Assembly (NCBI RefSeq): GCF_900105765.1
Contig: NZ_FNTX01000001.1
Coordinates: 372,001 to 436,000 of the forward strand
Origin: Ruania alba
GTDB taxonomy: Bacteria > Actinomycetota > Actinomycetes > Actinomycetales > Beutenbergiaceae
Direction: 5' to 3'
Length of the DNA stretch: 64,000 nucleotides
This document shows, piece after piece, positions 26,858 to 37,316 of this stretch. The stretch's first letter is position 1. Each line of letters starts with the position of its first letter. The position numbers and the translations under genes are program-made. Below the pieces are notes generated by a model that did not search any database, was not told the DNA's origin, and was given only the letters and a program-made list of their open reading frames with translations.

Positions 26858-27250
26858 ATGGTCACCCGGACTCCGCACGACGACGGCCCGGAGCACGCTC
26901 CACTCGAGGGCTCTTCCGAGGAGGCGGACGCGCCCCGCTCCCTCGACGAGATCGACGCCGCACTCGTCCGGCTGATCTCCGAGACCGAGGAGACGGTGTG
27001 CCGACTGCGTGCCGAGCTCGCCGAACGTCGCCTGCACCAGGCCCAGCACGCTGAGATCGAACGGCTCGAGCACCACCTGGCCGAGGCCACCGTCAGCTGG
27101 TCGAAGGTCCGGGAGTTCTTCGAGGAGGCGCTGCAGGAACTGACCGGGCACAGCGGCAGCGTCCCCGATGTCCAGGGCGAGTCCGGCGAGGAGCCCAGCG
27201 TTGAGGGGACCTCCGATCCGGACTGCGGGTCGCCGCCTGTGGACCGATAG
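26858..27250 (+). CDS. Small helical protein next to the phosphate transporter
   Basis: 130 residues from ATG 26858, 6 nt after the transporter stop, so probably cotranscribed. Residues 28-90 are predicted helical and charged, with heptad-like spacing (LVRLISETEETVCRLRAELAERRLHQAQHAEIERLEHHLAEA), consistent with a coiled coil. The last 35 residues are acidic and disordered. Not recognised. It might replace the PhoU domain that the transporter lacks, but the length is too short for a normal PhoU. Confidence 0.6.
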   Translation: MVTRTPHDDGPEHAPLEGSSEEADAPRSLDEIDAALVRLISETEETVCRLRAELAERRLHQAQHAEIERLEHHLAEATVSWSKVREFFEEALQELTGHSGSVPDVQGESGEEPSVEGTSDPDCGSPPVDR

Positions 27251-27288
27251 GGGAGATGTCGGTCCGACCGCTTAGGCTCGGTCTCGAC

Positions 27289-29787
27289 ATGACTTCACTG
27301 TTCGACGATCTCCCGCTGTTCCCGACCGCGACCGTGCCCGAGGGCAGCGATTCGCACCTCCCCTCGATGCCGGCGCGCGAGCGCACCGGTGCAGTGGGAG
27401 AGATGAGCGATGACGCAGCCGGCACCCGCTCCGACGGCGAGGGGCCGCCGTCGTTGGCTGCCGAAGCCTTGCTGGACGGGTTGAACCCGCAGCAGAAGGC
27501 TGCGGTGGAGCACACCGGCGGGCAGCTGCTCATCATCGCCGGTGCAGGCTCGGGCAAGACGCGGGTGCTCACGCACCGGATCGCCCACCTGCTCGCCACC
27601 GGTCGCGCCCGGCCGGGGCAGATCCTCGCGATCACCTTCACGAACAAGGCGGCCGCGGAGATGCGCGAGCGGGTGGCCGAGCTGGTCGGCCCGCGCGCGG
27701 CCACCATGTGGGTCTCCACCTTCCACTCGGCATGCGTGCGCATCCTGCGGCGCGAGGCCAAGACGTTGGGGATCCGCTCGTCGTTCTCCATCTACGACGC
27801 GGCCGACTCCCAGCGGCTGATGACCCTGGTGTGCCGCGAGCTGGACCTGGACCCGAAACGGTTCCCGCCGAAGGCCTTCAGCCACCGGGTCTCGGACCTG
27901 AAGAACGAGTTGATCGACCCGGACGACTACGCGGGCACCGTCAGCGAGTCGAACCCGTTCGAGCAGAATCTCGCCGCCGCCTATCGCCTCTACAACGAGC
28001 GGCTCCGGCAGGCGCACGCCCTCGACTTCGACGACATCATCATGTCCACCGTGAACCTCCTGCAGGCATTCCCGGCGGTGGCCGAGCACTACCGGCGCCG
28101 GTTCCGGCACATCCTGGTGGACGAGTACCAGGACACCAACCATGCCCAGTACGTGCTGGTGCGTGAGCTCACCGGGGTCACGGCCGAGATTGCCGACGGC
28201 GCAGGTTCCGTTGCCGAGGAGGGGGCCCTGGCCACGGTGCCGCCGGCCGAGCTGACCGTGGTGGGCGACTCGGACCAGTCCATCTACGCCTTCCGTGGTG
28301 CCACGATCCGCAACATCGACGAGTTCGAGGCCGACTACCCGAACGCGCGCACCATCGTGCTGGAGCAGAACTACCGGTCCACCCAGACCATCCTGTCCGC
28401 CGCGAACGCGGTGATCGTGAAGAACCCCGAGCGGCGGGCGAAGAAGCTCTGGACCGACTCCGGTGCCGGACCCCAGATCGTCGGGTACGTGGCCGACAAC
28501 GAGCACGAGGAAGCCCGGTTCATCGCCGAGGAGATCGACCGGCTGATCGACGCCGGCGAGCTTAGTCCTCGCGACGTCGCCGTGTTCTACCGGACCAACG
28601 CGCAGTCCCGTGCCCTGGAAGAGGTGCTCATCCGGGTGGGGCTGCCGTACAAGGTGGTCGGCGGCACGCGCTTCTACGAGCGCAAGGAGATCAAGGACGC
28701 GATCGCCTACCTGCGCGCGATCGCCAACCCGGACGACTCGGTGAACCTGCGCCGCATCCTGAACGTGCCCAAGCGTGGGCTGGGGGACCGCGCCGAGGCG
28801 ATGCTCGCCGCGCACGCCGAGCGTGAGCGCGTCTCCTTCGGCGCCGCGATCGACGACCTCGACAATGTGCTGGGCCTGGCCACCCGGTCCATGACGAACG
28901 CGCGCGCGTTCGCCGAGCTGATGGCAGGGCTCCGTGAGCTGGCCGCCGGAGACGCCAGTCCCGCCGATGTGCTCGACGCCGCGCTGGACCGGTCCGGCTA
29001 CCTGGCCGAGCTGCGCGCCAGCAGCGACCCGCAGGACCACTCCCGGGTGGAGAACCTCGCCGAGTTGCATGCGGTGGCTGCTGAGTTCTCCGAGTCCGAT
29101 CCCGAGGGGGATCTCGGCGACTTCCTGGAACGCGTCTCGCTGGTGGCCGACGCCGATCAGATCCCCGACGACGATCAGGGCATGGTCACGCTGATGACCG
29201 TGCACACCGCCAAGGGCCTGGAGTTCCCGATGGTGTTCGTCACTGGCCTGGAGGACGGTACCTTCCCGCATCAGCGATCGCTCGCCGACCCGTCCGAGCT
29301 GGCCGAGGAACGGCGCCTCGCCTACGTCGCCCTGACCAGGGCGCGGCAGCGGCTGTACCTGACCAGGGCCGCCGTCCGGACCACCTTCGGCCTGCCGAAC
29401 GAGCTGCCGGCCAGCCGGTTCCTGGCCGACGTTCCGGAGGAGCTGATCGACTGGAAGCGCGCCGAGTCCTCGATGTCCACTCTGCGTGCCGGCGGGACCG
29501 GGTTCAGCGGCCCGCGCTCGGGTCGGGTGCGGCACGGTTCCCGTGGCCCGTCCGCGCCGGTGCAGACGACCACCCGCGGAGAACGCCCCGCTACCTTCGG
29601 TTCAGCCACCCCGCGCGGGGACGTTCCCACGCTGGACATCGGCGACCGTGTCACCCACGACGCCTACGGGATGGGACGGGTGGTGGCCCTGGAAGGAACG
29701 GGTAGCAACGCCGTCGCGAAGATCGACTTCGGGGACAGTGGCGTGAAGCGACTGCTGCTGCGCTACTCCCCGGTCACCAAGCTCTGA
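27289..29787 (+). CDS. pcrA: UvrD/PcrA-type superfamily 1 DNA helicase
   Basis: 832 residues from ATG 27289 (MTSLFDDLPLF); TAGGCT at 27273-27278 predicts a leader of a few bases. After a variable N-terminus come motif Q/I (LNPQQKAAVEHTGG, AGAGSGKT at 84-91), Ia (ITFTNKAAAEMRER), II (LVDEYQDTN), III (GDSDQSIYAFRGA), IV (LEQNYRST), V (VTLMTVHTAKGLEFPMVFV) and VI (VALTRARQRLYLT). The C-terminus ends in a Tudor-like region (DIGDRVTHDAYGMGRVVAL) as in PcrA. It unwinds DNA with 3'-5' polarity in repair and replication. Confidence 0.95.
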   Translation: MTSLFDDLPLFPTATVPEGSDSHLPSMPARERTGAVGEMSDDAAGTRSDGEGPPSLAAEALLDGLNPQQKAAVEHTGGQLLIIAGAGSGKTRVLTHRIAHLLATGRARPGQILAITFTNKAAAEMRERVAELVGPRAATMWVSTFHSACVRILRREAKTLGIRSSFSIYDAADSQRLMTLVCRELDLDPKRFPPKAFSHRVSDLKNELIDPDDYAGTVSESNPFEQNLAAAYRLYNERLRQAHALDFDDIIMSTVNLLQAFPAVAEHYRRRFRHILVDEYQDTNHAQYVLVRELTGVTAEIADGAGSVAEEGALATVPPAELTVVGDSDQSIYAFRGATIRNIDEFEADYPNARTIVLEQNYRSTQTILSAANAVIVKNPERRAKKLWTDSGAGPQIVGYVADNEHEEARFIAEEIDRLIDAGELSPRDVAVFYRTNAQSRALEEVLIRVGLPYKVVGGTRFYERKEIKDAIAYLRAIANPDDSVNLRRILNVPKRGLGDRAEAMLAAHAERERVSFGAAIDDLDNVLGLATRSMTNARAFAELMAGLRELAAGDASPADVLDAALDRSGYLAELRASSDPQDHSRVENLAELHAVAAEFSESDPEGDLGDFLERVSLVADADQIPDDDQGMVTLMTVHTAKGLEFPMVFVTGLEDGTFPHQRSLADPSELAEERRLAYVALTRARQRLYLTRAAVRTTFGLPNELPASRFLADVPEELIDWKRAESSMSTLRAGGTGFSGPRSGRVRHGSRGPSAPVQTTTRGERPATFGSATPRGDVPTLDIGDRVTHDAYGMGRVVALEGTGSNAVAKIDFGDSGVKRLLLRYSPVTKL

Positions 29788-29870
29788 GCGGTCACCTGCG
29801 AGGGTGCGGCGTGTGATCGGTGGAACGCCCCTGAGCTGTCTTACGCTGAGCATCGACAGCGGGAGGACCC

Positions 29871-31748
29871 ATGGTGAGCACGGCAACGCAGGATCGGGGG
29901 CGGATCGAGGGCCTCGACGGTGTTCGCGCGCTCGCGATCGTGGCGGTGCTCATCTTCCACCTGCGTCCGCTCAGCCTGCCCGGCGGGTACCTGGGTGTGG
30001 ACGTCTTCTTCGTGGTCTCCGGGTTCCTGATCACCACCCTGCTGGTGCGTGAGCTGCGCGCGAACCGCGAGCTCGACCTGACCGCCTTCTGGACCCGGCG
30101 CGCCCGCCGACTGCTGCCTGCCCTCGCCACGGTGGTGGCGGCGTCGGTGGCGCTGGCGTTCTTCGCCGGGGACGACCTGCTGGTGAACATCGGCCGGCAG
30201 GTGGTCGGGGCTCTCACGTTCTCCAACAACTGGCTCGAGATCAGCGCCGGGTCCAGCTACTTCAACGCGACCTCGCCCCAGCTGTTCGTGAACTTCTGGT
30301 CGCTGGCGGTGGAGGAGCAGTTCTACTTGCTCTGGCCACTGCTGTTCGTGCTGATCATGGCGACCACGCGCACGGGCCGGCAACGGGTGGGGGTGGTGCT
30401 TGGTCTGGCGGCCGCCTCCGCGCTCCTGATGGCGCTGCTGTACACCCCGGGCGAGGACGCCACCCGCGTCTACTACGGCACCGACACCCACGCGTTCGGG
30501 CTGATGATCGGCGCCGCGCTTGCGCTCAGTGCCGCCGGCGAGTCCTGGAACCTGCTCGCGCAGACCTGGTACCGCCGCGCCCGGGTGCTGCTCGCGCTCG
30601 GCGCGCTCGGTGGCCTCGTGGCCCTGATGCTGGTACTCGACCCGACCCAGCCGATGGCCTACCGGGGCGGGATCCTTGCCGCCTCCCTGCTCACCGCCCT
30701 CGTGCTCGGCGCGCTGCCCGGGCCCACGAACCTGTTGCACCTGATCTTCCGGCTGCGCCCGGTGGCGTGGATCGGCGAGCGCTCCTACGGCATCTACCTG
30801 TGGCACTGGCCGGTGATCTTGCTGATCGCCGCCTTCGCTCCGCCGACGGCGCCGGACTCGGTGGCCAGCTGGGTGCAGCGCGGGGCTGCCCTGGTGCTCA
30901 CTCTTGCCGTGTCGGCCGCCTCCTACCGGTGGATCGAGATGCCCGTGCGTCGGGATGGCTTCCGCGCCACCGGGCGCCGGGTGCTGGCGGCACTCACCGC
31001 ACCCGGTGGGCTCACCCCGCCGCGGGTGGCGTTCCTGAGCACGACGGCGGTCCTCGCCCTGTTCGCGGTGGCTGTCGCCACCGCTCCGGACCGTTCCCAG
31101 GTGCAGATCGCGATGGATGAGGCCTCGGGTGTGGTGGAGGCCTCCGGTGGGGAGTCGGGCAGCGTGGCCGGGAGTACCGAGAGCCCGCAGACCGGCAGCG
31201 GAGAGACCGACGGTGAGAGCTCGGAGACGGACGGCGGCCAGACCGTCGATGGTGCGGCCGAGGGGCCGGGGGCACAGATCAGCGGGTTCGGGGACTCGAT
31301 GATGTACGTGGCCGCTCCAGGCCTGAGCGCCACGTTCCCGGGAATGTCCATCGATGCCGAGTCGAACCGGCAGTGGCCCGCAGTCGCCGAGACGGTGGCG
31401 GCTGCCCTGGACGAGGGCACGGTGCGCGATGTGGTGGTGATCGCCGCAGGAACCAACGCCGGTGTCCGCGAGCCCGAGATCGTGCGCGAGACACTCGATC
31501 TGCTCGGCCCGGACCGGGAGGTGGTCTTGGTGAACATCTACGGATCCTCCTTCTGGGTGGAGGAGTCGAACGAGAACCTCGCCGAGATCGCCGCCGACTA
31601 TCCGAACGTGGTGATTGCAGACTGGCACCAGGCAGCGCTCGACCACCCCGAGGACCTGCAGCCGGACCGCATCCATCCGGACATGGAGGGGATGTACCTG
31701 TACGCCGACATCGTGCAGGCAGCGCTGGAGGAGCTCGGAGTCGGTTAG
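29871..31748 (+). CDS. OafA-type membrane acyltransferase with SGNH domain
   Basis: 625 residues from ATG 29871, with GGGAGG upstream. The N-terminal acyltransferase-3 domain has about ten membrane helices and the motifs EGLDGVRALAIVAVLIFHL (catalytic His), GGYLGVDVFFVVSGFLIT, FWTRRARRLLPAL and NFWSLAVEEQFYLLWPL. A low-complexity Ser/Gly/Glu linker leads to an extracytoplasmic SGNH-like esterase domain (ISGFGDSMM near the start, DRIHPDMEG near the end). Such proteins O-acetylate cell-wall or surface polysaccharides. It follows pcrA by 83 bases. Confidence 0.9.
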   Translation: MVSTATQDRGRIEGLDGVRALAIVAVLIFHLRPLSLPGGYLGVDVFFVVSGFLITTLLVRELRANRELDLTAFWTRRARRLLPALATVVAASVALAFFAGDDLLVNIGRQVVGALTFSNNWLEISAGSSYFNATSPQLFVNFWSLAVEEQFYLLWPLLFVLIMATTRTGRQRVGVVLGLAAASALLMALLYTPGEDATRVYYGTDTHAFGLMIGAALALSAAGESWNLLAQTWYRRARVLLALGALGGLVALMLVLDPTQPMAYRGGILAASLLTALVLGALPGPTNLLHLIFRLRPVAWIGERSYGIYLWHWPVILLIAAFAPPTAPDSVASWVQRGAALVLTLAVSAASYRWIEMPVRRDGFRATGRRVLAALTAPGGLTPPRVAFLSTTAVLALFAVAVATAPDRSQVQIAMDEASGVVEASGGESGSVAGSTESPQTGSGETDGESSETDGGQTVDGAAEGPGAQISGFGDSMMYVAAPGLSATFPGMSIDAESNRQWPAVAETVAAALDEGTVRDVVVIAAGTNAGVREPEIVRETLDLLGPDREVVLVNIYGSSFWVEESNENLAEIAADYPNVVIADWHQAALDHPEDLQPDRIHPDMEGMYLYADIVQAALEELGVG

Positions 31749-31996
31749 GCCTCGGCGCGCTGGGGAAGGTGTGTGCCGGGAGACGGCGGGAATGGCGATT
31801 CGTGAGCTGTGGTGAGAGCGCACCGAGGGGAGCCAGCGGCCGCCCGCACGCGTGAGGTTCCCCACACGGGCGCCGTTCCTGGCGGATAGCGCTTACCTGC
31901 GCCTCGCCGAACGCGCACGGCGCGGTAGGGTTGCCGGGAAAAGTCTCGATGTCGAGGCAAAATCTCATCGCGTGACGAGAGAAGGGCGAGGCGCAG
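31749..31996 (+). promoter_or_regulatory. sucCD promoter region
   Basis: A 248-base gap. TAGGGT (31926-31931) is a likely -10, giving a leader of about 60 nt. The leader carries the small inverted repeat GTCTCGATGTCGAGGC. No gene or riboswitch recognised. Confidence 0.4.
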
Positions 31997-33172
31997 GTGG
32001 ACCTGTTCGAGTATCAGGCACGAGATCTCTTCGAGAAGCATGGTGTACCCGTGCTGGGCGGCGTTGTCGCCACAACCCCGGACGAAGCACGGGCGGCGGC
32101 CGAGCAGCTCCTCGGAGCCGGTAGCAGCGTCGTGGTCGTCAAGGCCCAGGTGAAGGTGGGCGGCCGCGGGAAGGCCGGCGGCGTGAAGATCGCCAAGTCC
32201 GCCGACGAAGCCGCTGAGCTTGCCGGGCAGATCCTCGGCATGGACATCAAGGGGCACACCGTGCACCGCGTGATGATCGCCGCGGGCGCAGATATCGCCG
32301 AGGAGTACTACTTCTCGCTCCTGCTCGACCGCTCCGAGCGTCGCTACCTGGCGATGTGCAGCGTCGAGGGCGGCGTGGAGATCGAGCAGCTCGCTGTGGA
32401 GCGCCCCGAGGCGCTCGCCAAGGTCGCCGTGGACCCGCAGGTCGGCGTGGACGAGGCCAAGGCCGCCGAGATCGCTCAGGCCGCTGGGTTCTCCGCCGAG
32501 GACGCCCCCAAGGTTGCTGACGTGATCCGCACCCTGTGGACCGTGTTCTCCGCCGAGGACGCCACGCTCGTCGAGGTGAACCCGCTGGTGAAGGCCGGTG
32601 CGGGGGAGATCGTGGCCCTGGACGGCAAGGTCACCCTGGACGCCAATGCCGACTTCCGTCACCCGGAGCACGCCGAGCTCGAGGACAAGGCGGCCGCCGA
32701 CCCGCTCGAGGCCAAGGCCGCTGAGAACGACCTCAACTACGTCAAGCTCGACGGCGAGGTCGGCATCATCGGCAACGGCGCGGGTCTGGTCATGTCCACC
32801 CTCGACGTGGTCGCCTACGCCGGGGAGAACCACGGTGGGGTCAAGCCCGCCAACTTCCTCGACATCGGCGGCGGCGCGAACGCCCAGGTGATGGCCGCGG
32901 GTCTGGACGTCATCCTCGGCGACGAGCAGGTCAAGTCCGTGTTCGTGAACGTCTTCGGCGGAATCACTGCCTGTGACGAGGTCGCCAATGGCATCGTCGG
33001 AGCCCTCGACCTGCTCGGTGACGCTGCGACGAAGCCTCTGGTCGTCCGCCTCGACGGCAACAGTGTCGAGAAGGGGCGCGCCATCCTCACCGAGCGCAAC
33101 CACCCGCTCGTGACCCTCGCCGAGACCATGGACGGCGGCGCCGACAAGGCAGCCGAGCTGGCCAACGCCTGA
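31997..33172 (+). CDS. sucC: Succinyl-CoA synthetase beta subunit
   Basis: 391 residues from GTG 31997 ([22 protein letters not shown]). ATP-grasp domain first ([37 protein letters not shown]), then the CoA-ligase domain ([10 protein letters not shown]-like [36 protein letters not shown]). With SucD it converts succinyl-CoA, ADP or GDP and phosphate to succinate in the TCA cycle. sucD follows after 27 bases. Confidence 0.96.
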   Translation: MDLFEYQARDLFEKHGVPVLGGVVATTPDEARAAAEQLLGAGSSVVVVKAQVKVGGRGKAGGVKIAKSADEAAELAGQILGMDIKGHTVHRVMIAAGADIAEEYYFSLLLDRSERRYLAMCSVEGGVEIEQLAVERPEALAKVAVDPQVGVDEAKAAEIAQAAGFSAEDAPKVADVIRTLWTVFSAEDATLVEVNPLVKAGAGEIVALDGKVTLDANADFRHPEHAELEDKAAADPLEAKAAENDLNYVKLDGEVGIIGNGAGLVMSTLDVVAYAGENHGGVKPANFLDIGGGANAQVMAAGLDVILGDEQVKSVFVNVFGGITACDEVANGIVGALDLLGDAATKPLVVRLDGNSVEKGRAILTERNHPLVTLAETMDGGADKAAELANA

Positions 33173-33199
33173 CAGACCTGCGGAAAGAGACTCTGACAC

Positions 33200-34093
33200 A
33201 TGTCGATCTACCTGAACTCTGATTCGAAGATCATCGTCCAGGGCATCACCGGCGGGATGGGTGCCAAGCACACCGCCCTGATGCTCGAATCGGGCGCGAA
33301 CATCGTCGGTGGTGTGAATGCGCGCAAGGCCGGCACCACGGTGAGCCACACTGACAACACTGGCAGCGAGGTCGTTTTGCCCGTGTTCGGCTCCGTCGCC
33401 GAGGCGATGGCCGAGACCGGTGCGAACGTCTCCGTACTGTTCGTGCCGCCGGCCTTCACCAAGGACGCCTGCATCGAGGCCATCGACGCCGGCATCGGAC
33501 TCATGGTGGTCATCACCGAAGGGGTCCCGGTGCAGGACAGTGCCGAGGTGTGGTCCTACCTCGAGGGCAAGAAGACCCGCATGATCGGCCCGAACTGCCC
33601 CGGCATCATCACTCCGGGTGAGTCCCTGGCCGGGATCACCCCGCACACCATCACCGGCGCCGGCCCGATCGGACTGGTCTCCAAGTCCGGCACGCTGACC
33701 TACCAGATGATGTACGAGCTGAAGGACCACGGGTTCTCCACGGCCATCGGCATCGGTGGTGACCCGGTGGTCGGGACCACGCACATCGACGCTCTCGAGG
33801 CGTTCGAGAACGACCCGCAGACCAAGGTCATCGTGATGATCGGTGAGATCGGTGGGGACGCCGAGGAGCGTGCCGCCGCCTACATCGCCGACCATGTCAC
33901 CAAGCCGGTCGTCGGCTACGTGGCCGGGTTCACCGCCCCGGAGGGCAAGACCATGGGCCACGCCGGCGCCATCGTCTCCGGCTCCGCCGGCACCGCGCAG
34001 GCCAAGAAGGAAGCGCTCGAGGCCGTCGGCGTCAAGGTCGGCAAGACCCCCAGCGAGACGGCGGAGCTCGCCCGCCAGCTCCTCGCCGGCTGA
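33200..34093 (+). CDS. sucD: Succinyl-CoA synthetase alpha subunit
   Basis: 297 residues from ATG 33200. The CoA-binding Rossmann domain ([15 protein letters not shown]) and ligase domain ([24 protein letters not shown]) are complete, and the phosphohistidine is in [12 protein letters not shown] (His near 254). It forms the catalytic heterodimer with SucC. A long hairpin 20 bases after the stop ends the operon. Confidence 0.97.
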   Translation: MSIYLNSDSKIIVQGITGGMGAKHTALMLESGANIVGGVNARKAGTTVSHTDNTGSEVVLPVFGSVAEAMAETGANVSVLFVPPAFTKDACIEAIDAGIGLMVVITEGVPVQDSAEVWSYLEGKKTRMIGPNCPGIITPGESLAGITPHTITGAGPIGLVSKSGTLTYQMMYELKDHGFSTAIGIGGDPVVGTTHIDALEAFENDPQTKVIVMIGEIGGDAEERAAAYIADHVTKPVVGYVAGFTAPEGKTMGHAGAIVSGSAGTAQAKKEALEAVGVKVGKTPSETAELARQLLAG

Positions 34094-34114
34094 CGCCTCA
34101 CCCCAGCCGGGCAA

Positions 34115-34176
34115 CTGACACACTGAGCGCCGTCTGACCTACCTCCCGCGGTGGGTCAGACGGCGCTCGGTGTGTC
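34115..34176. terminator. Long hairpin after sucD
   Basis: CTGACACACTGAGCGCCGTC and the next few bases (from 34115) pair with the segment ending at 34176 (GGGTCAGACG to GTGTCAG). The stem is about 25 bp with one G-T wobble, and the loop about 11 nt. It has no T run, as is common for high-GC terminators. Confidence 0.75.
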
Positions 34177-34207
34177 AGACCAGTCGGAAGCACACCGTTG
34201 CCGCACG

Positions 34208-35490
34208 ATGGAGACGATGACTCCGCCTCCGGCCTCCGCGCCGCCCAGGATCGCCCCCCGTGTGGTCGAGCACGCCTCGAACAACCGGGTGCTACGCCTG
34301 CCCGAGGGGGCGCTGCGTGGTCTCCTCGCCGGTGCCGAGGCGGCGCTGCTGAGCTGGCTCGTGGTGGTGGTGCCCGCGATCGCCGCCTATGTGGCCACCG
34401 CCTCCGCGCCCGCCCTCGGCTCGGCCGGATGGCTCGAGGCCGCCCGAATCGGCACAGCCGCGTGGTTGCTCGGGCACGGTGCCGCCATCAGCGTGGGAGA
34501 GCTCTCCATCAACCTGGTGCCGCTCGGCATCACCCTGCTCGGTATCGCCCTGACGGCGGGCTCGGTGCGCCGCGCCCGGCTGGCCGGATGGATACCCGGC
34601 GCGATAGCCGCCGGTATCTACGTGCTGCTCGCGGTGCTCTTCGTCGCTTTCGCCGGGGTGCCCGGGGCGGCGCGCGCCATCGCCGGCGCTCTCGTCGTGG
34701 CTGTGCTGGGGGTGGCGGTAGGGCTGCCCGCTGCAGCCCGCCCTGCCTGGGTGACCTCCGCCGTCGGGACGATACCCGCGTGGGGCAGGATCGCGGTGCG
34801 GGCCGGCTGGCGCGCGCTCGCCGTCCATCTGGTGTTGGCCACAGCGGTGCTGGTGGCTGCGCTGGTGACTCAGCTCGATCAGGTACGTGAGCTGCACGAC
34901 GGGTTGGGCCCGGACCTGGTGAGCGCGGTGGTGCTGGTGCTGGCACAGCTCCTGGTGGTGGCCAACCTGGTGGTCTACGCCGCCGCGTTCCTGCTCGGAC
35001 CCGGCTTCTGGGTGGGGGCGGGCACGGTGTTCTCCCCGAGCGGGGTGGAGGCTGGTCCGCTGCCTCTGGTGCCGGTGCTCGGTGGCCTACCCGGACCGGA
35101 CCACCTGGCCGGCCAACTGCCCGCGCTCGGCCTGGTGGGACTGGTCGCTGGGGCAGTGGTGGGGCTGTGGTTGATGCGGGCGCTTCGTGAGCGTTCCCTG
35201 GGGGCCGCCGTGGCGGCCGTGATCCTGACGGCGGTGCTCGCCGCCGGGGGATGGCGCTGCTCACGCTGGTCGCCTCAGGTTCGGCCGGCCCGGGACGGAT
35301 GGCCGAGGTGGGCGCCGACCCGATTGCCGTGGGGGTCGCGATGCTGTGGCAGGTGGGCGCGCCCGCAGCGGTGTTCGTGCTGCTCGGGCACACTCGCACG
35401 ATCGGTGCGTTCGGGGTGCTGGCTCAGCGTGCTCGGGCAGCCGGTGGCTCGTGGTGGGAGCAGGTGCACGGGCGGCCGGTCGACGACTGA
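34208..35490 (+). pseudogene. DUF6350 (PerM-like) membrane protein, frameshifted
   Basis: From ATG 34208 the first frame encodes about ten hydrophobic helices up to VLAAGG near 35250. There the frame becomes nonsense (WRCSRWSPQVRPARDGW). The sensible continuation (MALLTLVASGSAGPGRMAEVGADP) is in another frame from 35251 to the stop at 35490. Adding one G to the run at 35246-35250 restores one protein of about 428 residues. The family normally sits between sucD and purN in Actinobacteria. Either a real loss of function or a sequencing error. Confidence 0.75.
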
Positions 35491-35521
35491 ACGGCGGCCG
35501 CTCCAGTTGCACCGCCGGTGC

Positions 35522-36058
35522 TCACTCGGTGCTGAAACGTTCCTCGAGTGCCTCGGTGTAGGCGTCCTGGCACCGCTGCTCTGCCGCCAGGGTCAGCGCC
35601 GAGTCCAGGCACTCCTGACGCTCGACCTGGGCATCCCAGAGCGCCAGCGGGGTGAGGGCGCTGAATGTGAGCACGCCGGCCATCCCTACGCCCAGGATCA
35701 GGAAGACAGAGAAGGACCCGGGGCCATTGATCCGGCGGTGGACGAGCAGGGCGCGGATGCCCAGTGCCGTGGCCACGCCGAAGAAGACCGGCGCCGCGAG
35801 CTGCCAGGGGATCGGCCACTGGAGGGCGAGCAGACCGCAGAGCATCATCACACCGAAGGTGAGGATGGACTTGCTCGCCGCGCGGGCCTCCTCCGGGGTC
35901 GGGGTGCGCCGCTCCCCGCCGTCGCCTTTCCTCGGTGGCTCGTTCTTGCTCTGGTCGCCCTGCTCCGCGTGGTGGCGCTTCTCGGCGTCCCGGTCTGGCC
36001 ACTCGCGCTTCGGCGGCGGGGGTGCGTTCGGGTCCGGCGGGGCGTACGGGTTGGGCAC
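35522..36058 (-). CDS. Membrane protein of unknown function with Pro-rich N-terminus
   Basis: 178 residues from GTG 36058, with GAGGAG 6 nt upstream. The first 60 residues are Pro- and charge-rich (PNPYAPPDPNAPPPPKREW). Membrane helices follow (SILTFGVMMLCGLLALQWPIPW, LAAPVFFGVATALGIRALLVH, FSVFLILGVGMAGVLTFSAL). The short C-terminal part has two cysteines (RQECLDSALTLAAEQRCQDAY) that may form a disulfide outside. Family not recognised. It converges with the broken DUF6350 gene. Confidence 0.75.
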   Translation of the reverse strand: MPNPYAPPDPNAPPPPKREWPDRDAEKRHHAEQGDQSKNEPPRKGDGGERRTPTPEEARAASKSILTFGVMMLCGLLALQWPIPWQLAAPVFFGVATALGIRALLVHRRINGPGSFSVFLILGVGMAGVLTFSALTPLALWDAQVERQECLDSALTLAAEQRCQDAYTEALEERFSTE

Positions 36059-36202
36059 TGCGCTCCTCGTGGTCGTCTCTGCGGGAGATTCTTTCAGATG
36101 CCCTCGGCCAGGTGCTTCCCGACGGTTCGACCGGTAACGATGTGAGAAGGTTCCATCACCGTCGGGCCGGTGTACGGGCGGCCCACGACGAGGGAGGACT
36201 GG

Positions 36203-37270
36203 GTGGAAGCAGGGTCGCGAGGGCGAGTCAGAGGGACGGTGGCGCGCGTGACGATCAGTGACGTCGCGCGGCGTGCGGGCGTCACCAAGAGCACCGTCTC
36301 GAAGTACTTGAACTCGTCCGCCGGGTACTACGTGGCCGCAGAGACGCGCGAGCTGATCGAGGCGGCGATCCGGGAGCTGGACTTCGAACCGAGCGTCATC
36401 GCCCGCGGCCTCACCCAGCACCGCACCATGACGATCGGGCTGGTAGCAGCTGACATCCGGAACCCGTTCTACCCCGACCTCGTGGCGGGCGTGCAGGAGG
36501 CTGTGGAACCGGCTGGGTACACGGTGGTGCTCGGCAGCACCGGTTCGGACCCGGAGCGGGAGCGGGCCATCGTTCGATCGATGATCCGTCGCCAGGTGGA
36601 CGGGGTCATCATGTGCTCAGCGCGCCTCCAGGTAGCCGAGATCGAGTCGCTGATGAGCTCGCGGACCCGGCTCGTCCTCGCCAGCCGGAACCTGCCCACC
36701 CTGGTCACCGACACCGTCGTCGTGGACAACCACGCCGGCGCCGGGATGGCTGTGGACCACCTCGCCGAGCTGGGCCACACCCGGATCGCGCACATCGCCG
36801 GGCCGCAGGACGTGGTCCCCTTCCAGGACCGGTTGATCGGGCACCGGGACGCGCTCGCCCAGCATGGCTTGGCGGCGGAAGAGCTGATCGTGGTGGCGGC
36901 AGGGTCCTCGACCGAGGCCGGTGCGGAGGCGATGGCCACCCTTCTGGACGGGGCGGCCCAGCCGACAGCAGTGTTCGTGGGCAATGACAACATGGCGCTC
37001 GGTGCCATGGACCTGGTGCGTAGCCGAGGGCTGAGCGTCCCGGACGATATATCGATCGTCGGGTTCGACGACATCGCCCTCGCCTCGAGCTCGTTCATCT
37101 CGTTGACCACGGTCGACTCGATGGCCGGTGTGATCGGTCGGGATGCTGCCCGCCTGTTGCTCGACCGTCTCGCAGCCAGGGAGGACGCCGCGCAGGACGA
37201 CCTGCGCGAGGTGGTGCACCAGCCGGTGCTGCGTGTTCGGGGCACCACAGGAGCGCCGTCGGCAGGCTGA
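36203..37270 (+). CDS. LacI-family regulator of the catabolic island
   Basis: 355 residues from GTG 36203, chosen for GGGAGG 5 nt upstream; GTG 36239 or 36248 would start closer to the DNA-binding helix. The helix-turn-helix VTISDVARRAGVTKSTVSKYLN is followed by the hinge and a periplasmic-binding-protein-like sensor (TMTIGLVAADIRNPFYPDLVAGVQEA; VFVGNDNMALGAMDLVRSRGLSVPDDISIVGFDD). It lies 110 bases before the importer genes, whose promoter carries a LacI-like palindrome, so it probably represses them until the substrate or an intermediate is bound. Confidence 0.9.
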   Translation: MEAGSRGRVRGTVARVTISDVARRAGVTKSTVSKYLNSSAGYYVAAETRELIEAAIRELDFEPSVIARGLTQHRTMTIGLVAADIRNPFYPDLVAGVQEAVEPAGYTVVLGSTGSDPERERAIVRSMIRRQVDGVIMCSARLQVAEIESLMSSRTRLVLASRNLPTLVTDTVVVDNHAGAGMAVDHLAELGHTRIAHIAGPQDVVPFQDRLIGHRDALAQHGLAAEELIVVAAGSSTEAGAEAMATLLDGAAQPTAVFVGNDNMALGAMDLVRSRGLSVPDDISIVGFDDIALASSSFISLTTVDSMAGVIGRDAARLLLDRLAAREDAAQDDLREVVHQPVLRVRGTTGAPSAG

Positions 37271-37316
37271 ACGGCACCTGAGTATGGCCAATCTGCGATC
37301 TCTACTTGCGCGATAG

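Noticed and set aside
27295-29535. 746-codon open frame opposite pcrA
   Set aside because: A shadow of the helicase gene; all motifs of the helicase are on the plus strand.
31745-34123. 792-codon open frame opposite sucCD
   Set aside because: Antisense to two complete, conserved TCA-cycle genes.
34151-36145. 664-codon open frame on the plus strand
   Set aside because: It begins in the sucD hairpin, contains the first part of the DUF6350 gene and then reads on in a wrong frame over the next gene on the other strand, owing to the frameshift at 35250.
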